In this document: positions 7,309-15,427 of the stretch, piece after piece
Position numbering within the stretch: the stretch's first letter is position 1
Layout of the letters: every line of letters begins with the position of its first letter
Source: Thermoplasmata archaeon
Lineage (GTDB): Archaea; Thermoplasmatota; Thermoplasmata; Thermoplasmatales; Thermoplasmataceae
Direction of reading: 5' to 3'
Assembly: GCA_021792045.1 (NCBI GenBank)
Contig: JAJYVJ010000016.1
Location: 1-22,167, forward strand
Length of the DNA stretch: 22,167 nt
Notes under the pieces: model-generated
Database searches by the model: none
What the model was told of the DNA's origin: nothing
Seen by the model: the letters and a program-made list of their open reading frames with translations, nothing else
Translations under genes and position numbers: made by a program

Positions 7309-7316
7309 ATACTTAA
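7309..7316 (-). promoter_or_regulatory. TATA box of the CBS-domain gene
   Basis: The minus strand reads TTAAGTAT, centred about 24 nt upstream of the ATG at 7289, giving leaderless spacing. It decides the start codon in favour of 7289 over the upstream TTG. Confidence 0.5.
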
Positions 7317-7403
7317 CTGTCACTACGCACAACTTTTTTATCATATGCAATCAGTTGGCGGAAAAAGGTTTATTTTACAGAGTTTGCGATACATGCCTTA
7401 ATT

Positions 7404-7452
7404 AGCGATTAAAGCCCCATTGCAATTGAATCCATCTCTAGATAAAATCGCT
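7404..7452. repeat. Inverted repeat AGCGATT / AATCGCT with 35-base loop
   Basis: The arms 7404-7410 and 7446-7452 are perfectly complementary over seven bases. The loop is AT-rich. It could be a stem in a small RNA or a regulatory site, or chance; seven base pairs at this spacing is weak evidence. Confidence 0.3.
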
Positions 7453-7573
7453 TAAGGGCCAACATTAATCACACAATTTCACCATTTTGGAGCAAGTTTC
7501 GCTAAGTCATAGTTAAAATTTTGCCTTCTACGATTGTATAGAAAATTAAAATAACAGGATTGTCATCATTTGT

Positions 7574-7581
7574 GGAAGTGA
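7574..7581 (+). promoter_or_regulatory. psmB: Shine-Dalgarno site of psmB
   Basis: GGAAGTGA, one mismatch from the archaeal consensus GGAGGTGA, ends four bases before the ATG. psmB therefore has a leadered mRNA, unlike most first genes here; the likely TATA element (ATTAAAAT, about 7545-7552) would start it near 7573. Confidence 0.55.
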
Positions 7582-7585
7582 ACAG

Positions 7586-8221
7586 ATGACTGAACAATTG
7601 AGTACAGGAACAACAACACTCGGAATGGTTACCAAAGACGGTGTTGTAATGGCAACTGAAAGAAGAGTTACAATGGACCATTTTATTATGCATAAAGATG
7701 GAAAGAAACTACACCAGATTGACACAGCGGCTGCAATGACAATTGCAGGATTGGTTGGCGATGCACAGGTGTTGGTTAGATACATGTCTGCAGAGCTTGA
7801 ACTTTACCGATTACAGAGAAAAGTCAATATGCCAATTTCTGCTGCTGCGACCCTTCTGTCGAATATACTTAACCAGACAAAGTTCTATCCATACATGGTC
7901 CAGATTCTTATCGGTGGATATGACACGGAGCCGCATGTTTTCTCCGTTGACGCAGCAGGCGGATCTGTCGAGGATGTGTATGCTAGTACCGGATCTGGTT
8001 CACCATTTGTTTATGGCGTTCTGGAAAATGGATATAGAGAAGGTATAAGTACAGAAGAGGCCATAGAACTCGCAATTAGAGGAGTTTCAGCCGCAAAGCA
8101 GAGAGATTCAGCCTCTGGCGGGATGATCGATATAGCGGTCATTGATAAAGACCATGGATTTCACCAGCTTTCAAAAGATGAAGTCCTGGAAAGAATCAAA
8201 AAATACAAATTACCCCAATAA
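7586..8221 (+). CDS. psmB: 20S proteasome beta subunit
   Basis: 211 residues. An eight-residue propeptide (MTEQLSTG) is cut autocatalytically before Thr9, leaving TTTLG at the new N-terminus. In mature numbering Thr1 is the nucleophile, and Glu17 (ATER) and Lys33 (DGKK) complete the catalytic set. The distal [14 protein letters not shown] and [11 protein letters not shown] segments, which hold the conserved Ser and Asp around the active site, are intact. Fourteen copies form the two inner rings of the archaeal proteasome; the alpha subunit is not in this window. Propeptide length and sequence are very close to the Thermoplasma enzyme as I remember it. The gene lies 42 nt upstream of aCPSF1, an order I recall in other euryarchaea. 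Its regulators may include the AAA ATPase at the left edge. Confidence 0.98.
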   Translation: MTEQLSTGTTTLGMVTKDGVVMATERRVTMDHFIMHKDGKKLHQIDTAAAMTIAGLVGDAQVLVRYMSAELELYRLQRKVNMPISAAATLLSNILNQTKFYPYMVQILIGGYDTEPHVFSVDAAGGSVEDVYASTGSGSPFVYGVLENGYREGISTEEAIELAIRGVSAAKQRDSASGGMIDIAVIDKDHGFHQLSKDEVLERIKKYKLPQ

Positions 8222-8234
8222 ATTCCCTATTAAG

Positions 8235-8244
8235 TTTATTTTTT
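8235..8244 (+). promoter_or_regulatory. TATA-like element and T-run between psmB and aCPSF1
   Basis: TTTATTTTTT is centred about 25 nt before the aCPSF1 ATG at 8264, so it could give that gene its own leaderless transcript. The same run, flanked by AGTTTA and TAAACT (a 6-bp inverted repeat), could equally act as a partial terminator for psmB. Confidence 0.45.
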
Positions 8245-8263
8245 AAACTCGGAGTTATTTCTC

Positions 8264-10186
8264 ATGTCTTTTAGAGATTACATAGAAGAAGCTAGGACTG
8301 TATTCGACAAACTGTATCCCGAGAATCAGATTACTGAGATAGATTACGAAGGGCCAACGATCGTAGTCTACACCAAAAACAGTGATCTGTTCGCCAAGAG
8401 AGAGGATCTAGCACGACAGATTGCACAGGAAATGAAAAGAAGAATTACGATACGTCCTGATCCTTCAATCATGATGGCCGATGACGAGGCTGAAGCCATT
8501 ATAAGAGAGATTATACCTGAATCCGCAGGTCTCAAGGACGTATATTTTGAGGCTGATACCGGGGAAGTAGTAATAGAAGCGGATGAACCAAGCATAATAA
8601 CGTCGAGAATGTCCGATCATATCGTCACGATAAAGGACAAGACAAAATGGTCGCCCAGGATTGTACGAGCACCACCTATGTACTCAAGAACTGTAAAAGA
8701 GATGAGAGAATTCCTCAGGGATGTAAAACAGGAACGAAAAGAATTTCTGCATAATCTTGGAAAGAAATTGAGTATCCCCACAATGCCTGGAGAAACATGG
8801 ATAAGACTCACCGCTTTGGGGGGCCACAGGGAAGTTGGAAGAAGTGCCACCCTGATATCAACAAATAACTCGAAAATTCTAGTTGATTGCGGTATGCTGA
8901 ACACAAATGAGCCAGATGATCAGCCCTGGGCAAGTGCACCTTATCTCTATGCGCCAGAGATCCAGCCATTTTCATCAATAGACGCAGTGGTCCTCACCCA
9001 TGCACATCTTGACCATTCCGGACTCCTACCATTGCTATATAAGTACGGATACGACGGTCCGGTATATATGACGCCCCCTACAAGGGACCTGATCGCTCTC
9101 CTGCAGAATGATTACATTAAGGTAGCGCATGCCGAGGGGCACAAGGGCCCTTATGAATCAAAGCATATAAGGGAGGAATTGAAGCATTCGATTGTGCTCA
9201 GGTACAATGAAACGACGGACATAACAAGGGATGTAAGGCTCACATACTACAATGCAGGTCATATTCTTGGATCCGCATCTGTACATTTGCATATTGGAGA
9301 TGGCCTGTATAATATAGTGCTCAGCGGCGATGTGAAATTCGAAAAAACCTGGCTTTTTAATCCCGCAAATAACGTTTTTCCAAGAGCAGAAGCTTTTATG
9401 ACAGAATCCACTTATGCCGGCAGGGAAGATTACCATCACCCACGGGGCGAAGCTTCACAATTGCTCGTCGATATAATTAACCGAACCTTCGATCGTGGGG
9501 GATCCGTTCTCGTACCGGTATTTGCTGTGGGAAGAAGCCAGGAGGTAATGCTCGTTCTCGAGGAAGCAGTTAGGAACAAGAAAATAAAGGAAGTACCTGT
9601 TTATCTGGATGGCATGATAATGGAGGCAACGGCCATTCATGCAGCTTATCCTGAATACCTCAATAAGAATCTCAGGGAATCCATAATGGTCAAAAGGGAG
9701 AATCCTTTTCTGAGTCCTATGTTTAAGAAGGTTGAGACAAAGCAGCAGAGATTAGAAATATGCGATTCCGTGGAAAATAAGGTCGTTCTGGCAACCTCGG
9801 GAATGATGAATGGAGGTCCGGTAATGGAATACTTCAAAAGTTGGGTGAGCTCTCCGGAGCATTCCCTCGTTTTTGTGGGTTACCAGGCTGAAGGGACAAC
9901 CGGTAGGAGAATACAGAAAGGCGCTACGGATATCTCCCTTTCAGAGGGGGGAAAACAGGCAAGGTATGACATAAGAATGGCTATCGAAACAGCTGAGGGA
10001 TTCTCAGGACACTCTGACAAGAGACAGCTTCTCTCCTATATAGCTACGATGAAGCCTAGACCGCAGAGGATACTTGTCAACCACGGCGATGGTGAAAAAG
10101 CTGCCGAATTTGCAAAATTAATAAGATCCAAATTTGGTATTGAGGCACATGCCCTTAGAAATCTTGAAACAATTCGATTCTACTGA
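8264..10186 (+). CDS. aCPSF1/FttA, KH-domain beta-CASP ribonuclease
   Basis: 640 residues, the normal length for this archaeal protein, which cleaves nascent RNA at U-rich sites and drives transcription termination. Two N-terminal KH-like domains cover about 1-145. The metallo-beta-lactamase domain has LTALGGHREVGRS (182-194), the zinc-binding HAHLDH (246-251), His333 (NAGHILGSAS) and Asp356 (LSGDVKF). The inserted beta-CASP domain contains PVFAVGRSQEV. The C-terminal lactamase part has GFSGHSD (GHSD at 582-585) and NHGDGEK (about 606-612). All metal ligands are present, so it should be active as a homodimeric endonuclease and possibly 5'-3' exonuclease. It follows psmB closely and may be partly co-transcribed. 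The downstream region to 10229 is convergent with the transaldolase operon. Confidence 0.97.
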   Translation: MSFRDYIEEARTVFDKLYPENQITEIDYEGPTIVVYTKNSDLFAKREDLARQIAQEMKRRITIRPDPSIMMADDEAEAIIREIIPESAGLKDVYFEADTGEVVIEADEPSIITSRMSDHIVTIKDKTKWSPRIVRAPPMYSRTVKEMREFLRDVKQERKEFLHNLGKKLSIPTMPGETWIRLTALGGHREVGRSATLISTNNSKILVDCGMLNTNEPDDQPWASAPYLYAPEIQPFSSIDAVVLTHAHLDHSGLLPLLYKYGYDGPVYMTPPTRDLIALLQNDYIKVAHAEGHKGPYESKHIREELKHSIVLRYNETTDITRDVRLTYYNAGHILGSASVHLHIGDGLYNIVLSGDVKFEKTWLFNPANNVFPRAEAFMTESTYAGREDYHHPRGEASQLLVDIINRTFDRGGSVLVPVFAVGRSQEVMLVLEEAVRNKKIKEVPVYLDGMIMEATAIHAAYPEYLNKNLRESIMVKRENPFLSPMFKKVETKQQRLEICDSVENKVVLATSGMMNGGPVMEYFKSWVSSPEHSLVFVGYQAEGTTGRRIQKGATDISLSEGGKQARYDIRMAIETAEGFSGHSDKRQLLSYIATMKPRPQRILVNHGDGEKAAEFAKLIRSKFGIEAHALRNLETIRFY

Positions 10187-10216
10187 TGGAAAGGATCTTT
10201 GCTGAATTAATAATAG

Positions 10217-10235
10217 ATCTAATGAAAAATTAGAT
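10217..10235. terminator. Hairpin shared by two convergent genes
   Basis: ATCTAAT (10217-10223), loop GAAAA, ATTAGAT (10229-10235): a perfect 7-bp inverted repeat. It lies 30 nt after the aCPSF1 stop and includes the transaldolase stop codon (10230-10232). On the minus strand the loop is TTTTC. It may protect or define the 3' ends of both transcripts; no long T-run follows on either strand. Confidence 0.4.
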
Positions 10236-10901
10236 TGGGAAACTCCCATCGGGAGATACCTTTTTCCAATCAGAGAGAAACCTGCTTAGCCCTTCTGATG
10301 TTTTAGGATGTTCGGGTAATTTTTTGAGAACATCGAACGGAAGAGTAACTACATCAGCCCCTATGATAGCGGCTCTTAAGACATGAACGGGATTTCTTAC
10401 GGAAGCGACCAGAATCTTTGTCTGTATGTCATAATTGTCAAATATCATTCTGATCTGGTCAATTATCGCCATTCCATCCTCCCCGATATCATCGAGCCTT
10501 CCTACGAAAGGTGAAACGTATTCAGCTCCACACTTTGCAGCAAGAAGAGCCTGTACTGGATTGAATATGAGTGTGCAGTTCACAGGGATATTCTTTGCCT
10601 TGAGAACCTTTATGGCCTTAAGCCCGTCCAGTGTCATGGGTATTTTGACGACTGCATTCGCGCCTAACTTGGCGACCTTCTCAGCTTGCTGGATCATCTC
10701 ATTGTATTCAGTTGCAACTACCTCTACGCTGACAGGGCCAGGCGTGACTTTCAGGATTTCCTGGATTATGTCTGCAAACGCCCTACCTTTCTGCGTTTCC
10801 TTCATTGCAAGTGATGGGTTTGTCGTAACACCATCGACGATACCCATTGCAACGCCTTCCTTTATCTCTTCAACGTTTGATGTATCAAGAAATATTTTCA
10901 T
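10230..10901 (-). CDS. tal: Transaldolase, TalC/small type
   Basis: 223 residues, a single TIM barrel of the short transaldolase group. It transfers a dihydroxyacetone unit between sedoheptulose-7-phosphate and glyceraldehyde-3-phosphate in the non-oxidative pentose-phosphate pathway. The start [13 protein letters not shown] and [13 protein letters not shown] (22-34) are diagnostic. Schiff-base Lys86 lies in AVVKIPMT (83-90), with [28 protein letters not shown] (108-135) and the phosphate-binding SVRNPVHV after it. The sequence alone does not fully exclude fructose-6-phosphate aldolase, but linkage to transketolase favours transaldolase. The ATG at 10901 lies inside the last 17 bases of the transketolase C-subunit gene and is preceded by AAGGAGAC, so it is the third gene of the operon. 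Confidence 0.95.
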   Translation of the reverse strand: MKIFLDTSNVEEIKEGVAMGIVDGVTTNPSLAMKETQKGRAFADIIQEILKVTPGPVSVEVVATEYNEMIQQAEKVAKLGANAVVKIPMTLDGLKAIKVLKAKNIPVNCTLIFNPVQALLAAKCGAEYVSPFVGRLDDIGEDGMAIIDQIRMIFDNYDIQTKILVASVRNPVHVLRAAIIGADVVTLPFDVLKKLPEHPKTSEGLSRFLSDWKKVSPDGSFPI

Positions 10902-11841
10902 AATATGTCTCCTTCCTGAAGCATTCTTCCGAAACTTTCACTATATCGTTCACGCCCATATGAAAGTAATCAAAGAGTTCCCATGATTTACCGGATTTTC
11001 CAAACGTGTCCATCATACCCAGGCGCTTCAGGTGAACAGGATGGTTCTCGGAAATTACTTCGGCTACCCTGCTACCAAGACCGTTGTATATGGAGTGTTC
11101 CTCGACCGTTACTATTCTTCCTGTTTCGTTTGCAGCCTTAATTATTGCTTTTTTGTCAATAGGTTTAATCGAAGACATGTTGATCACGCGGACACCAATA
11201 CCCTTTTGCTTTAGGATTTCAGCAGCCTTCAGCGCAAAAGACACCATTACACCCATGCCTATGATGGTAATATCGCTGCCGTCACGCAAAGTTGACGACA
11301 CACCCGGGTGAAAACTATAATTATCGTCGTATAAAAGCGGGAATTTTTCCCTTGAGAGCCTGACATAATTCGGCCCGGTTCCGGATTCTACAAGATAGTC
11401 TATAACGCTCCTTGCCTCATAAGAATCTGCCGGTACGATGACCTTCATGTTGGGGAGGCCCGACATTATGCCAACATCCTCGACGATCTGATGTGTAGCA
11501 CCATCCTCGCCCACAGTTATGCCTGCATGGGTAACGACAAAATTGACGTCCAGATTATTGTAGCACACCGATTGCCTCATTTGTTCATATGTCCTCATCA
11601 AGAACACGGCGAACGTTGAGGCAAACACTTTTTTCCCGCTGAGAGCAAGGCCTGCGGCGGTTGTTACCATAGATTGTTCAGATATGCCCATATTGAAGAA
11701 GCGATCCGGAAATTTCTTCCCGAAGATCGAGGTCTTCGTAGAAGACGATAGATCTGCATCAAGAACGACGAGATTCTTGTGCTTCTCGCCGAGAACAGCA
11801 AGCTCTTCTCCGTAGGTTTCACGCAAACTCTCTGAGATCAT
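10885..11841 (-). CDS. tktB: Transketolase, C-terminal subunit
   Basis: 318 residues carrying the pyrimidine-binding (PYR) and C-terminal domains of transketolase. The catalytic Glu55 is in NMGISEQSM (50-58), which activates the thiamine diphosphate of the partner chain. Other landmarks are [52 protein letters not shown] and [17 protein letters not shown]. Split transketolases are common in archaea: this chain must pair with the product of the preceding gene to give an active enzyme. The gene begins five bases after the stop of that gene and has a GGTGGTGA ribosome binding site nine bases before its ATG. The stop overlaps the start of the transaldolase gene by 17 nt. Confidence 0.95.
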   Translation of the reverse strand: MISESLRETYGEELAVLGEKHKNLVVLDADLSSSTKTSIFGKKFPDRFFNMGISEQSMVTTAAGLALSGKKVFASTFAVFLMRTYEQMRQSVCYNNLDVNFVVTHAGITVGEDGATHQIVEDVGIMSGLPNMKVIVPADSYEARSVIDYLVESGTGPNYVRLSREKFPLLYDDNYSFHPGVSSTLRDGSDITIIGMGVMVSFALKAAEILKQKGIGVRVINMSSIKPIDKKAIIKAANETGRIVTVEEHSIYNGLGSRVAEVISENHPVHLKRLGMMDTFGKSGKSWELFDYFHMGVNDIVKVSEECFRKETYYENIS

Positions 11842-11846
11842 TTGAG

Positions 11847-12674
11847 TTATTCACCACCAGAAAGTTCGGATATGGCAAGCCTGTACTCTTCCTCTGAAGC
11901 AGGAGGCGAACCGTGGTACTTTGGATTATTTTCCATGTAACTCACGCCTTTTCCTTTAACCGTATTCGCAACTATAAAAGTAGGTTTTTCCAGCGACTCC
12001 TTTGCCTCTTCTATCGCTGAAATGATCTGGTTATAATCATGACCGTCTATCTCAAGGACGTTCCACCCGAAGCTAGCGATCATGTCCGGTATATTATTGA
12101 GCGGCATAATATCCCGGGTGAAGCCATCAAGCTGTATCCTGTTCCGATCAAGTATTGCTATAAGATTATTCAAGTGATACTTATTGGCGGCCATTATCGA
12201 TTCCCAAATATTTCCTTCCTCAATTTCGCCATCACCAACAAGCACAAAAACACGATATGAACGCTGATCGAGCTTTCCGGCAAGTGCCATCCCAACCCCA
12301 ACACCAAGGCCCTGCCCGAGCGATCCCGTAGATACCTCGACACCTGGAACCCCCCTGTGAACATGCCCTTCAAGTTTGGAATTTAATTTTCTGAAACCAG
12401 AAAGGAAGGATTCTGGAAAAAATCCCCTTACCGAAAGTGTCGCGTAGAGACCTGGAGATGCATGACCCTTACTCATTACAAATCGATCCCTATCTGGATC
12501 ATCTGGATGGAGTGGATCGATATTCATCTCTTTAAAATAAAGAACTGTTAGTATATCTGCAGCACTCAAAGATCCACCAGGATGGCCACTTTTCGCAGAA
12601 TAAACCATTTCAATTACTTTTCGCCTGATCACGTTAGAAATGCGCTTAAGATCCACAACATCATAGGCTTCCAT
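11847..12674 (-). CDS. tktA: Transketolase, N-terminal subunit
   Basis: 275 residues forming the thiamine diphosphate pyrophosphate-binding (PP) domain. Conserved points are SGHPGGSLS (29-37, His31), SKGHASPGLYA (68-78, His71), STGSLGQGLGVGVGMALA (115-132), and the ThDP/Mg motif GDGE...N (VGDGEIEEGNIWESIMAANKYHLNN, 146-170). TVKGKGVSYME lies near the C-terminus. Together with the following gene it makes a full transketolase, which moves two-carbon units between sugar phosphates. It is first in the operon tktA-tktB-tal, which supplies ribose-5-phosphate from glycolytic intermediates, a route that also serves the nucleotide genes nearby. A perfect 8-bp inverted repeat overlaps its promoter, so the operon may be under specific control. 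Confidence 0.95.
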   Translation of the reverse strand: MEAYDVVDLKRISNVIRRKVIEMVYSAKSGHPGGSLSAADILTVLYFKEMNIDPLHPDDPDRDRFVMSKGHASPGLYATLSVRGFFPESFLSGFRKLNSKLEGHVHRGVPGVEVSTGSLGQGLGVGVGMALAGKLDQRSYRVFVLVGDGEIEEGNIWESIMAANKYHLNNLIAILDRNRIQLDGFTRDIMPLNNIPDMIASFGWNVLEIDGHDYNQIISAIEEAKESLEKPTFIVANTVKGKGVSYMENNPKYHGSPPASEEEYRLAISELSGGE

Positions 12675-12694
12675 TATTATTTACACCGCACCAC

Positions 12695-12716
12695 TATAGA
12701 TTTCTGAATCTATATA
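12695..12716 (-). promoter_or_regulatory. Promoter of the tkt-tal operon with overlapping palindrome
   Basis: On the minus strand a TATATAG element spans 12715-12709, about 37 nt before the ATG, predicting a start near 12687. The perfect palindrome TATAGATT (12695-12702), TCTG, AATCTATA (12707-12714) overlaps the TATA box and the space up to the start. A bound regulator would compete with TBP/TFB. The palindrome is seen; its role is inferred. Confidence 0.5.
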
Positions 12717-12740
12717 CCAAGTAGGTCTATTGCAGTAAGA

Positions 12741-12757
12741 ATAAAAATGTTTTTTAT
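12741..12757 (-). terminator. Terminator-like hairpin after ftsZ
   Basis: ATAAAAA (12741-12747), TGT, TTTTTAT (12751-12757) is a perfect 7-bp inverted repeat about 20 bases past the ftsZ stop codon. The minus-strand transcript has a run of five U in the distal arm. It separates ftsZ from the tkt operon, which has its own promoter. Confidence 0.45.
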
Positions 12758-12775
12758 GGTGATTGTTGACAAAGA

Positions 12776-13855
12776 TCAGGAGATCATGTCCATGCCATGA
12801 TCGCTTTCAACTTCTCCGGCCATCTCTGGATAAACGGTTGTGGTTAAGCCAGTGGCTACAACAAGAACCTGAACCGTTCCGCTTTCTACCCTGTTATCAA
12901 CAGTCGTTCCCCATATGATCCTTGTATTTTTACCGACCCTCTTACGTATCATATCGGAAGCGTTGCTTGTTTCTTCAAGCTGGAGATCCTTTCCACCAAT
13001 AACGTTAACGATGACACCTGAAGCTTTAGACATATCGAGCTGAAGGAACGGGGACGCCAACGCCTTCTGTACTGCATCGCTAACCCTTGTTCCAGGCTCT
13101 CCCATGCCCTGTCCCATACCTATCATTGCGAGGCCAGTATCCTTCATTATGGTTCTAAGATCGTTAAAGTCAAGATTTATTAGACCAGGTCTGGTTATTA
13201 AGTCGGATATGCCTGTTATTGCCCTTACCATGACCTCATCAGCAAACCTGAAAGCCTTTTCCATAGGCATATCAGGGACGAGTTCAACAAGCTTGTCGTT
13301 CGGTATGAGTATGACACAGTCAGATGCTCTGATCAGTTTTCTCAGACCCCACATCGCATTCTTGAGCCTCACAGAACCTTCAGAAGTGAAAGGCATGGTA
13401 ACAACCGAGATAGTTAGAGATCCTCCTTCTTTAGCCCGAGAAGCGATATAATAAGCTGATCCCGTTCCGGTTCCACCACCGAGACCCGCTGCGACAAAAG
13501 CAATGTCGACGCTTGAAGTGTATTTTACGATTTCCTGGTCGGATTCCTTTGCAGCCTGCTCACCGACCTTTGGGTCAGCACCTGAGCCGAGGCCCCTTGT
13601 GAGATTCTTCCCCAGCAGTACCTTATGATTAGCCTTTATTTTGAGTAGATGTGCGGCATCAGTATTACATGCAATGAGAGATGCTCCTACAATACCTTCT
13701 TTCATGAGTCTATTGATCGTGTTTGACCCAGCGCCACCCGCTCCGAAGACTCTTATCTTTACCTTTAATTTATCTAAATATTCCTGTAATTCTTCCTCGG
13801 AAGTACCTATCTTTTCCTCTTCTTCTTCAAAATCAGACATGCTTGGTGTTACCAT
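12776..13855 (-). CDS. ftsZ: Cell division GTPase FtsZ
   Basis: 359 residues. An acidic N-terminal extension (about 1-30, with EEEEE at 10-14) precedes the GTPase domain: FGAGGAGSNTINRL (37-50), NTDAAHL (64-70) and the tubulin signature GGGTGTG (126-132). MPFTSEG (154-160) lies further on, and the T7 synergy loop NLDFND (227-232) carries both catalytic acids. The C-terminal domain ends in GTVQVLVVATGL, followed by about 25 mostly acidic residues. It polymerises into the division ring in a GTP-dependent way. A TATA element at 13883-13890 predicts a start near 13862, seven bases before the ATG. A second in-frame ATG at codon 6 is possible. The gene is separated from the glycosyltransferase upstream by 72 nt and has its own promoter. 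Confidence 0.97.
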   Translation of the reverse strand: MVTPSMSDFEEEEEKIGTSEEELQEYLDKLKVKIRVFGAGGAGSNTINRLMKEGIVGASLIACNTDAAHLLKIKANHKVLLGKNLTRGLGSGADPKVGEQAAKESDQEIVKYTSSVDIAFVAAGLGGGTGTGSAYYIASRAKEGGSLTISVVTMPFTSEGSVRLKNAMWGLRKLIRASDCVILIPNDKLVELVPDMPMEKAFRFADEVMVRAITGISDLITRPGLINLDFNDLRTIMKDTGLAMIGMGQGMGEPGTRVSDAVQKALASPFLQLDMSKASGVIVNVIGGKDLQLEETSNASDMIRKRVGKNTRIIWGTTVDNRVESGTVQVLVVATGLTTTVYPEMAGEVESDHGMDMIS

Positions 13856-13882
13856 AATTAATTACAGATAACACGTACTTGG

Positions 13883-13890
13883 TTTTAAAA
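13883..13890 (-). promoter_or_regulatory. TATA box of ftsZ
   Basis: TTTTAAAA, flanked by AT-rich bases, is centred about 32 nt before the ATG at 13855. It predicts a short leader of roughly seven bases. Confidence 0.5.
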
Positions 13891-13927
13891 TTTATCATAG
13901 CTGGGAAAAACATGGGAAGATATTTGG

Positions 13928-15145
13928 CTATCTTGTGAGCCAATCTGTCCTCTTCCAAAATGTGAAAAGCCCATAAATGGTTGAACAGAACATTATAAGC
14001 AGGGCTATAGATCCGTAAGCAATGGTTCTCAACTTCTGACCCGGCGTAATCTGCGATGCAACCTTTGTGAGAAATACTGCACTACCAGCATATCCGATAA
14101 CTCCTATACCTATTCTTCCAGCCATGTGGCTGACAAACCTATCAAGAGCCGCGAAATCCAGGAAATTGTGAGGTCTCAATGGATCGAAAAAATATGGGTG
14201 AAAGTTTAAGAATATTCCCACTCTGATGAGGGCCATTACCAATGTAAAGACTGGCAATATGTAAACATAAGATAATTCAAAACTGTAGAATTTTCCTGCC
14301 TTTATCATAGTGCCATCCTTGATCTCTCTGCCTAATCTAACCCATCCTGACCTTCCCCACCTGACGCTCTGCTTCCAGAATTTTTTCAAAGACGCCTGGG
14401 GATACGTCTCGACCTTTGTATCAAAATCCTTGACAGCGAGCAATCCTTTTCTGATTATATAATTGGTCATTAGCCAATCCTCACCAAGTTGGCTTGGTCT
14501 GCCAAGAACCTTGGAGTGAACGAACTCGTCAGAGAGTATGAATGGTTTTATGACTTTCGTATCATACATAGCACAGGGGCCATCAAGATTCATGACGCTT
14601 CCATGGAAGGACATTGCTTTGTAAACAACTTCTTTGGAACGTTCTATGAACTCCGACATGTATCCTATTTTGCTATCTGTCCTCCTGACCGTAATGTTTG
14701 CACCAACGCCACCAACACCATCGGTAAATCTACTCATAAGACTCTTTGCAGCGTTCTCTGGGAGAATCGTGTCACTGTCTACGAACATGACATATTCTGT
14801 GTTGACATAAGTCATACCCGTTGCGATTGTGCCTTTCTGACCCAAATGCTTTTCCTGGTAAATGAAGGTCCCACCGAGTGATTCTACGATAGAGCGATAA
14901 GGATCGTCATTAGAATCGCCAACAACGACAAACTTACATCCCTGCTTAGCAACTGAATTTATAGATTCGATAAATATGGAAACGCTTTCATTGTAAACCG
15001 GCATAAGAATAGTGACTTTGCTTAAATCAACATCCGATGAAGTATATTTAGCCTTATATTTCGCAGAATCGAATGTGTTCATGAAGTAATAAAGTAAAGA
15101 TACTCCTGTAAAAACTGCGATCAGGATTGCCGAAATTCCAATCAA
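13928..15145 (-). CDS. Membrane glycosyltransferase family 2, processive type
   Basis: 405 residues: one N-terminal membrane segment (about 2-22), a cytoplasmic GT-A domain (about 43-270), then three or four membrane segments (about 288-312, 345-365, 378-398). Catalytic motifs are MPVYNES (48-54), VVGDSND (74-80), the metal-binding VDSD (122-125), GEDW (221-224) with the general base, and QSVRW (259-263). The combination of GED and QxxRW is that of processive beta-glycan synthases such as cellulose, chitin and hyaluronan synthases, so it probably builds and exports a polysaccharide. Thermoplasmatales lack a wall, so a glycocalyx is the likely product. No upstream in-frame ATG exists before a stop at 15181; the start appears to be TTG at 15145, which is uncertain. 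Sugar specificity cannot be read. Confidence 0.88.
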   Translation of the reverse strand: MIGISAILIAVFTGVSLLYYFMNTFDSAKYKAKYTSSDVDLSKVTILMPVYNESVSIFIESINSVAKQGCKFVVVGDSNDDPYRSIVESLGGTFIYQEKHLGQKGTIATGMTYVNTEYVMFVDSDTILPENAAKSLMSRFTDGVGGVGANITVRRTDSKIGYMSEFIERSKEVVYKAMSFHGSVMNLDGPCAMYDTKVIKPFILSDEFVHSKVLGRPSQLGEDWLMTNYIIRKGLLAVKDFDTKVETYPQASLKKFWKQSVRWGRSGWVRLGREIKDGTMIKAGKFYSFELSYVYILPVFTLVMALIRVGIFLNFHPYFFDPLRPHNFLDFAALDRFVSHMAGRIGIGVIGYAGSAVFLTKVASQITPGQKLRTIAYGSIALLIMFCSTIYGLFTFWKRTDWLTR

Positions 15146-15186
15146 TAATATTAAAGCACTAAAATTCGTTATGATAGATTATAGAG

Positions 15187-15197
15187 AAATATATATG
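15187..15197 (-). promoter_or_regulatory. TATA box of the glycosyltransferase gene
   Basis: On the minus strand CATATATATTT is centred about 47 nt before the TTG start, predicting transcription from about 15167. The leader would then be some 20 bases. A start codon further upstream than the TTG is not ruled out. Confidence 0.45.
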
Positions 15198-15412
15198 CCT
15201 ATTGGTACAATTTTGTGGAGAATTCGTTAAATCCTTATCGCTTAAGGCACAACTCACTATTTTCTTGAAACCGTAGTTTAACGATTTTTCTATTTGCGCC
15301 AATATCCATGATTCAATTTATTGTCCCGCAAATTTCGCTGTTGTCCGAAAACGAGATGAGTAAATGTTCAATAATAGAGCGTTTTTTGCGATGTTTTTGG
15401 CACTTAACACGG

Positions 15413-15427
15413 TTTTATACTTTTATT
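15413..15427 (+). promoter_or_regulatory. Probable purB promoter
   Basis: TTTATAC followed by TTTTATT forms an AT-rich TATA region some 60-70 nt before the ATG at 15484. Transcription would start near 15445. It lies inside the upstream open extension of the purB frame, which argues against translation of that extension. Confidence 0.4.

Larger units (their letters stand above)
7290..7585. other. Noncoding gap between the CBS gene and psmB
   Basis: About 296 bases without a supportable gene. The left end holds the CBS promoter and the right end the psmB promoter and ribosome binding site. Between them I see one widely spaced inverted repeat (7404-7410 with 7446-7452). I find no tRNA, no clear C/D-box pair and no convincing short ORF. 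The gap is long for this compact region, so an unannotated small RNA cannot be excluded. Confidence 0.5.

Noticed and set aside
10435..10986. 183-codon plus-strand ORF opposite transaldolase
   Set aside because: It is fully antisense to the 5' part of tal and the end of tktB, both certain genes. Its Ser/Ile/Thr-rich translation is typical of a shadow frame.
7447..15248. Shared 11-mer ATCGCTTAAGG in two intergenic regions (7447-7457 and 15238-15248)
   Set aside because: Chance 11-base matches are expected many times in 22 kb, and the flanks do not align convincingly, so I do not call it a dispersed repeat.
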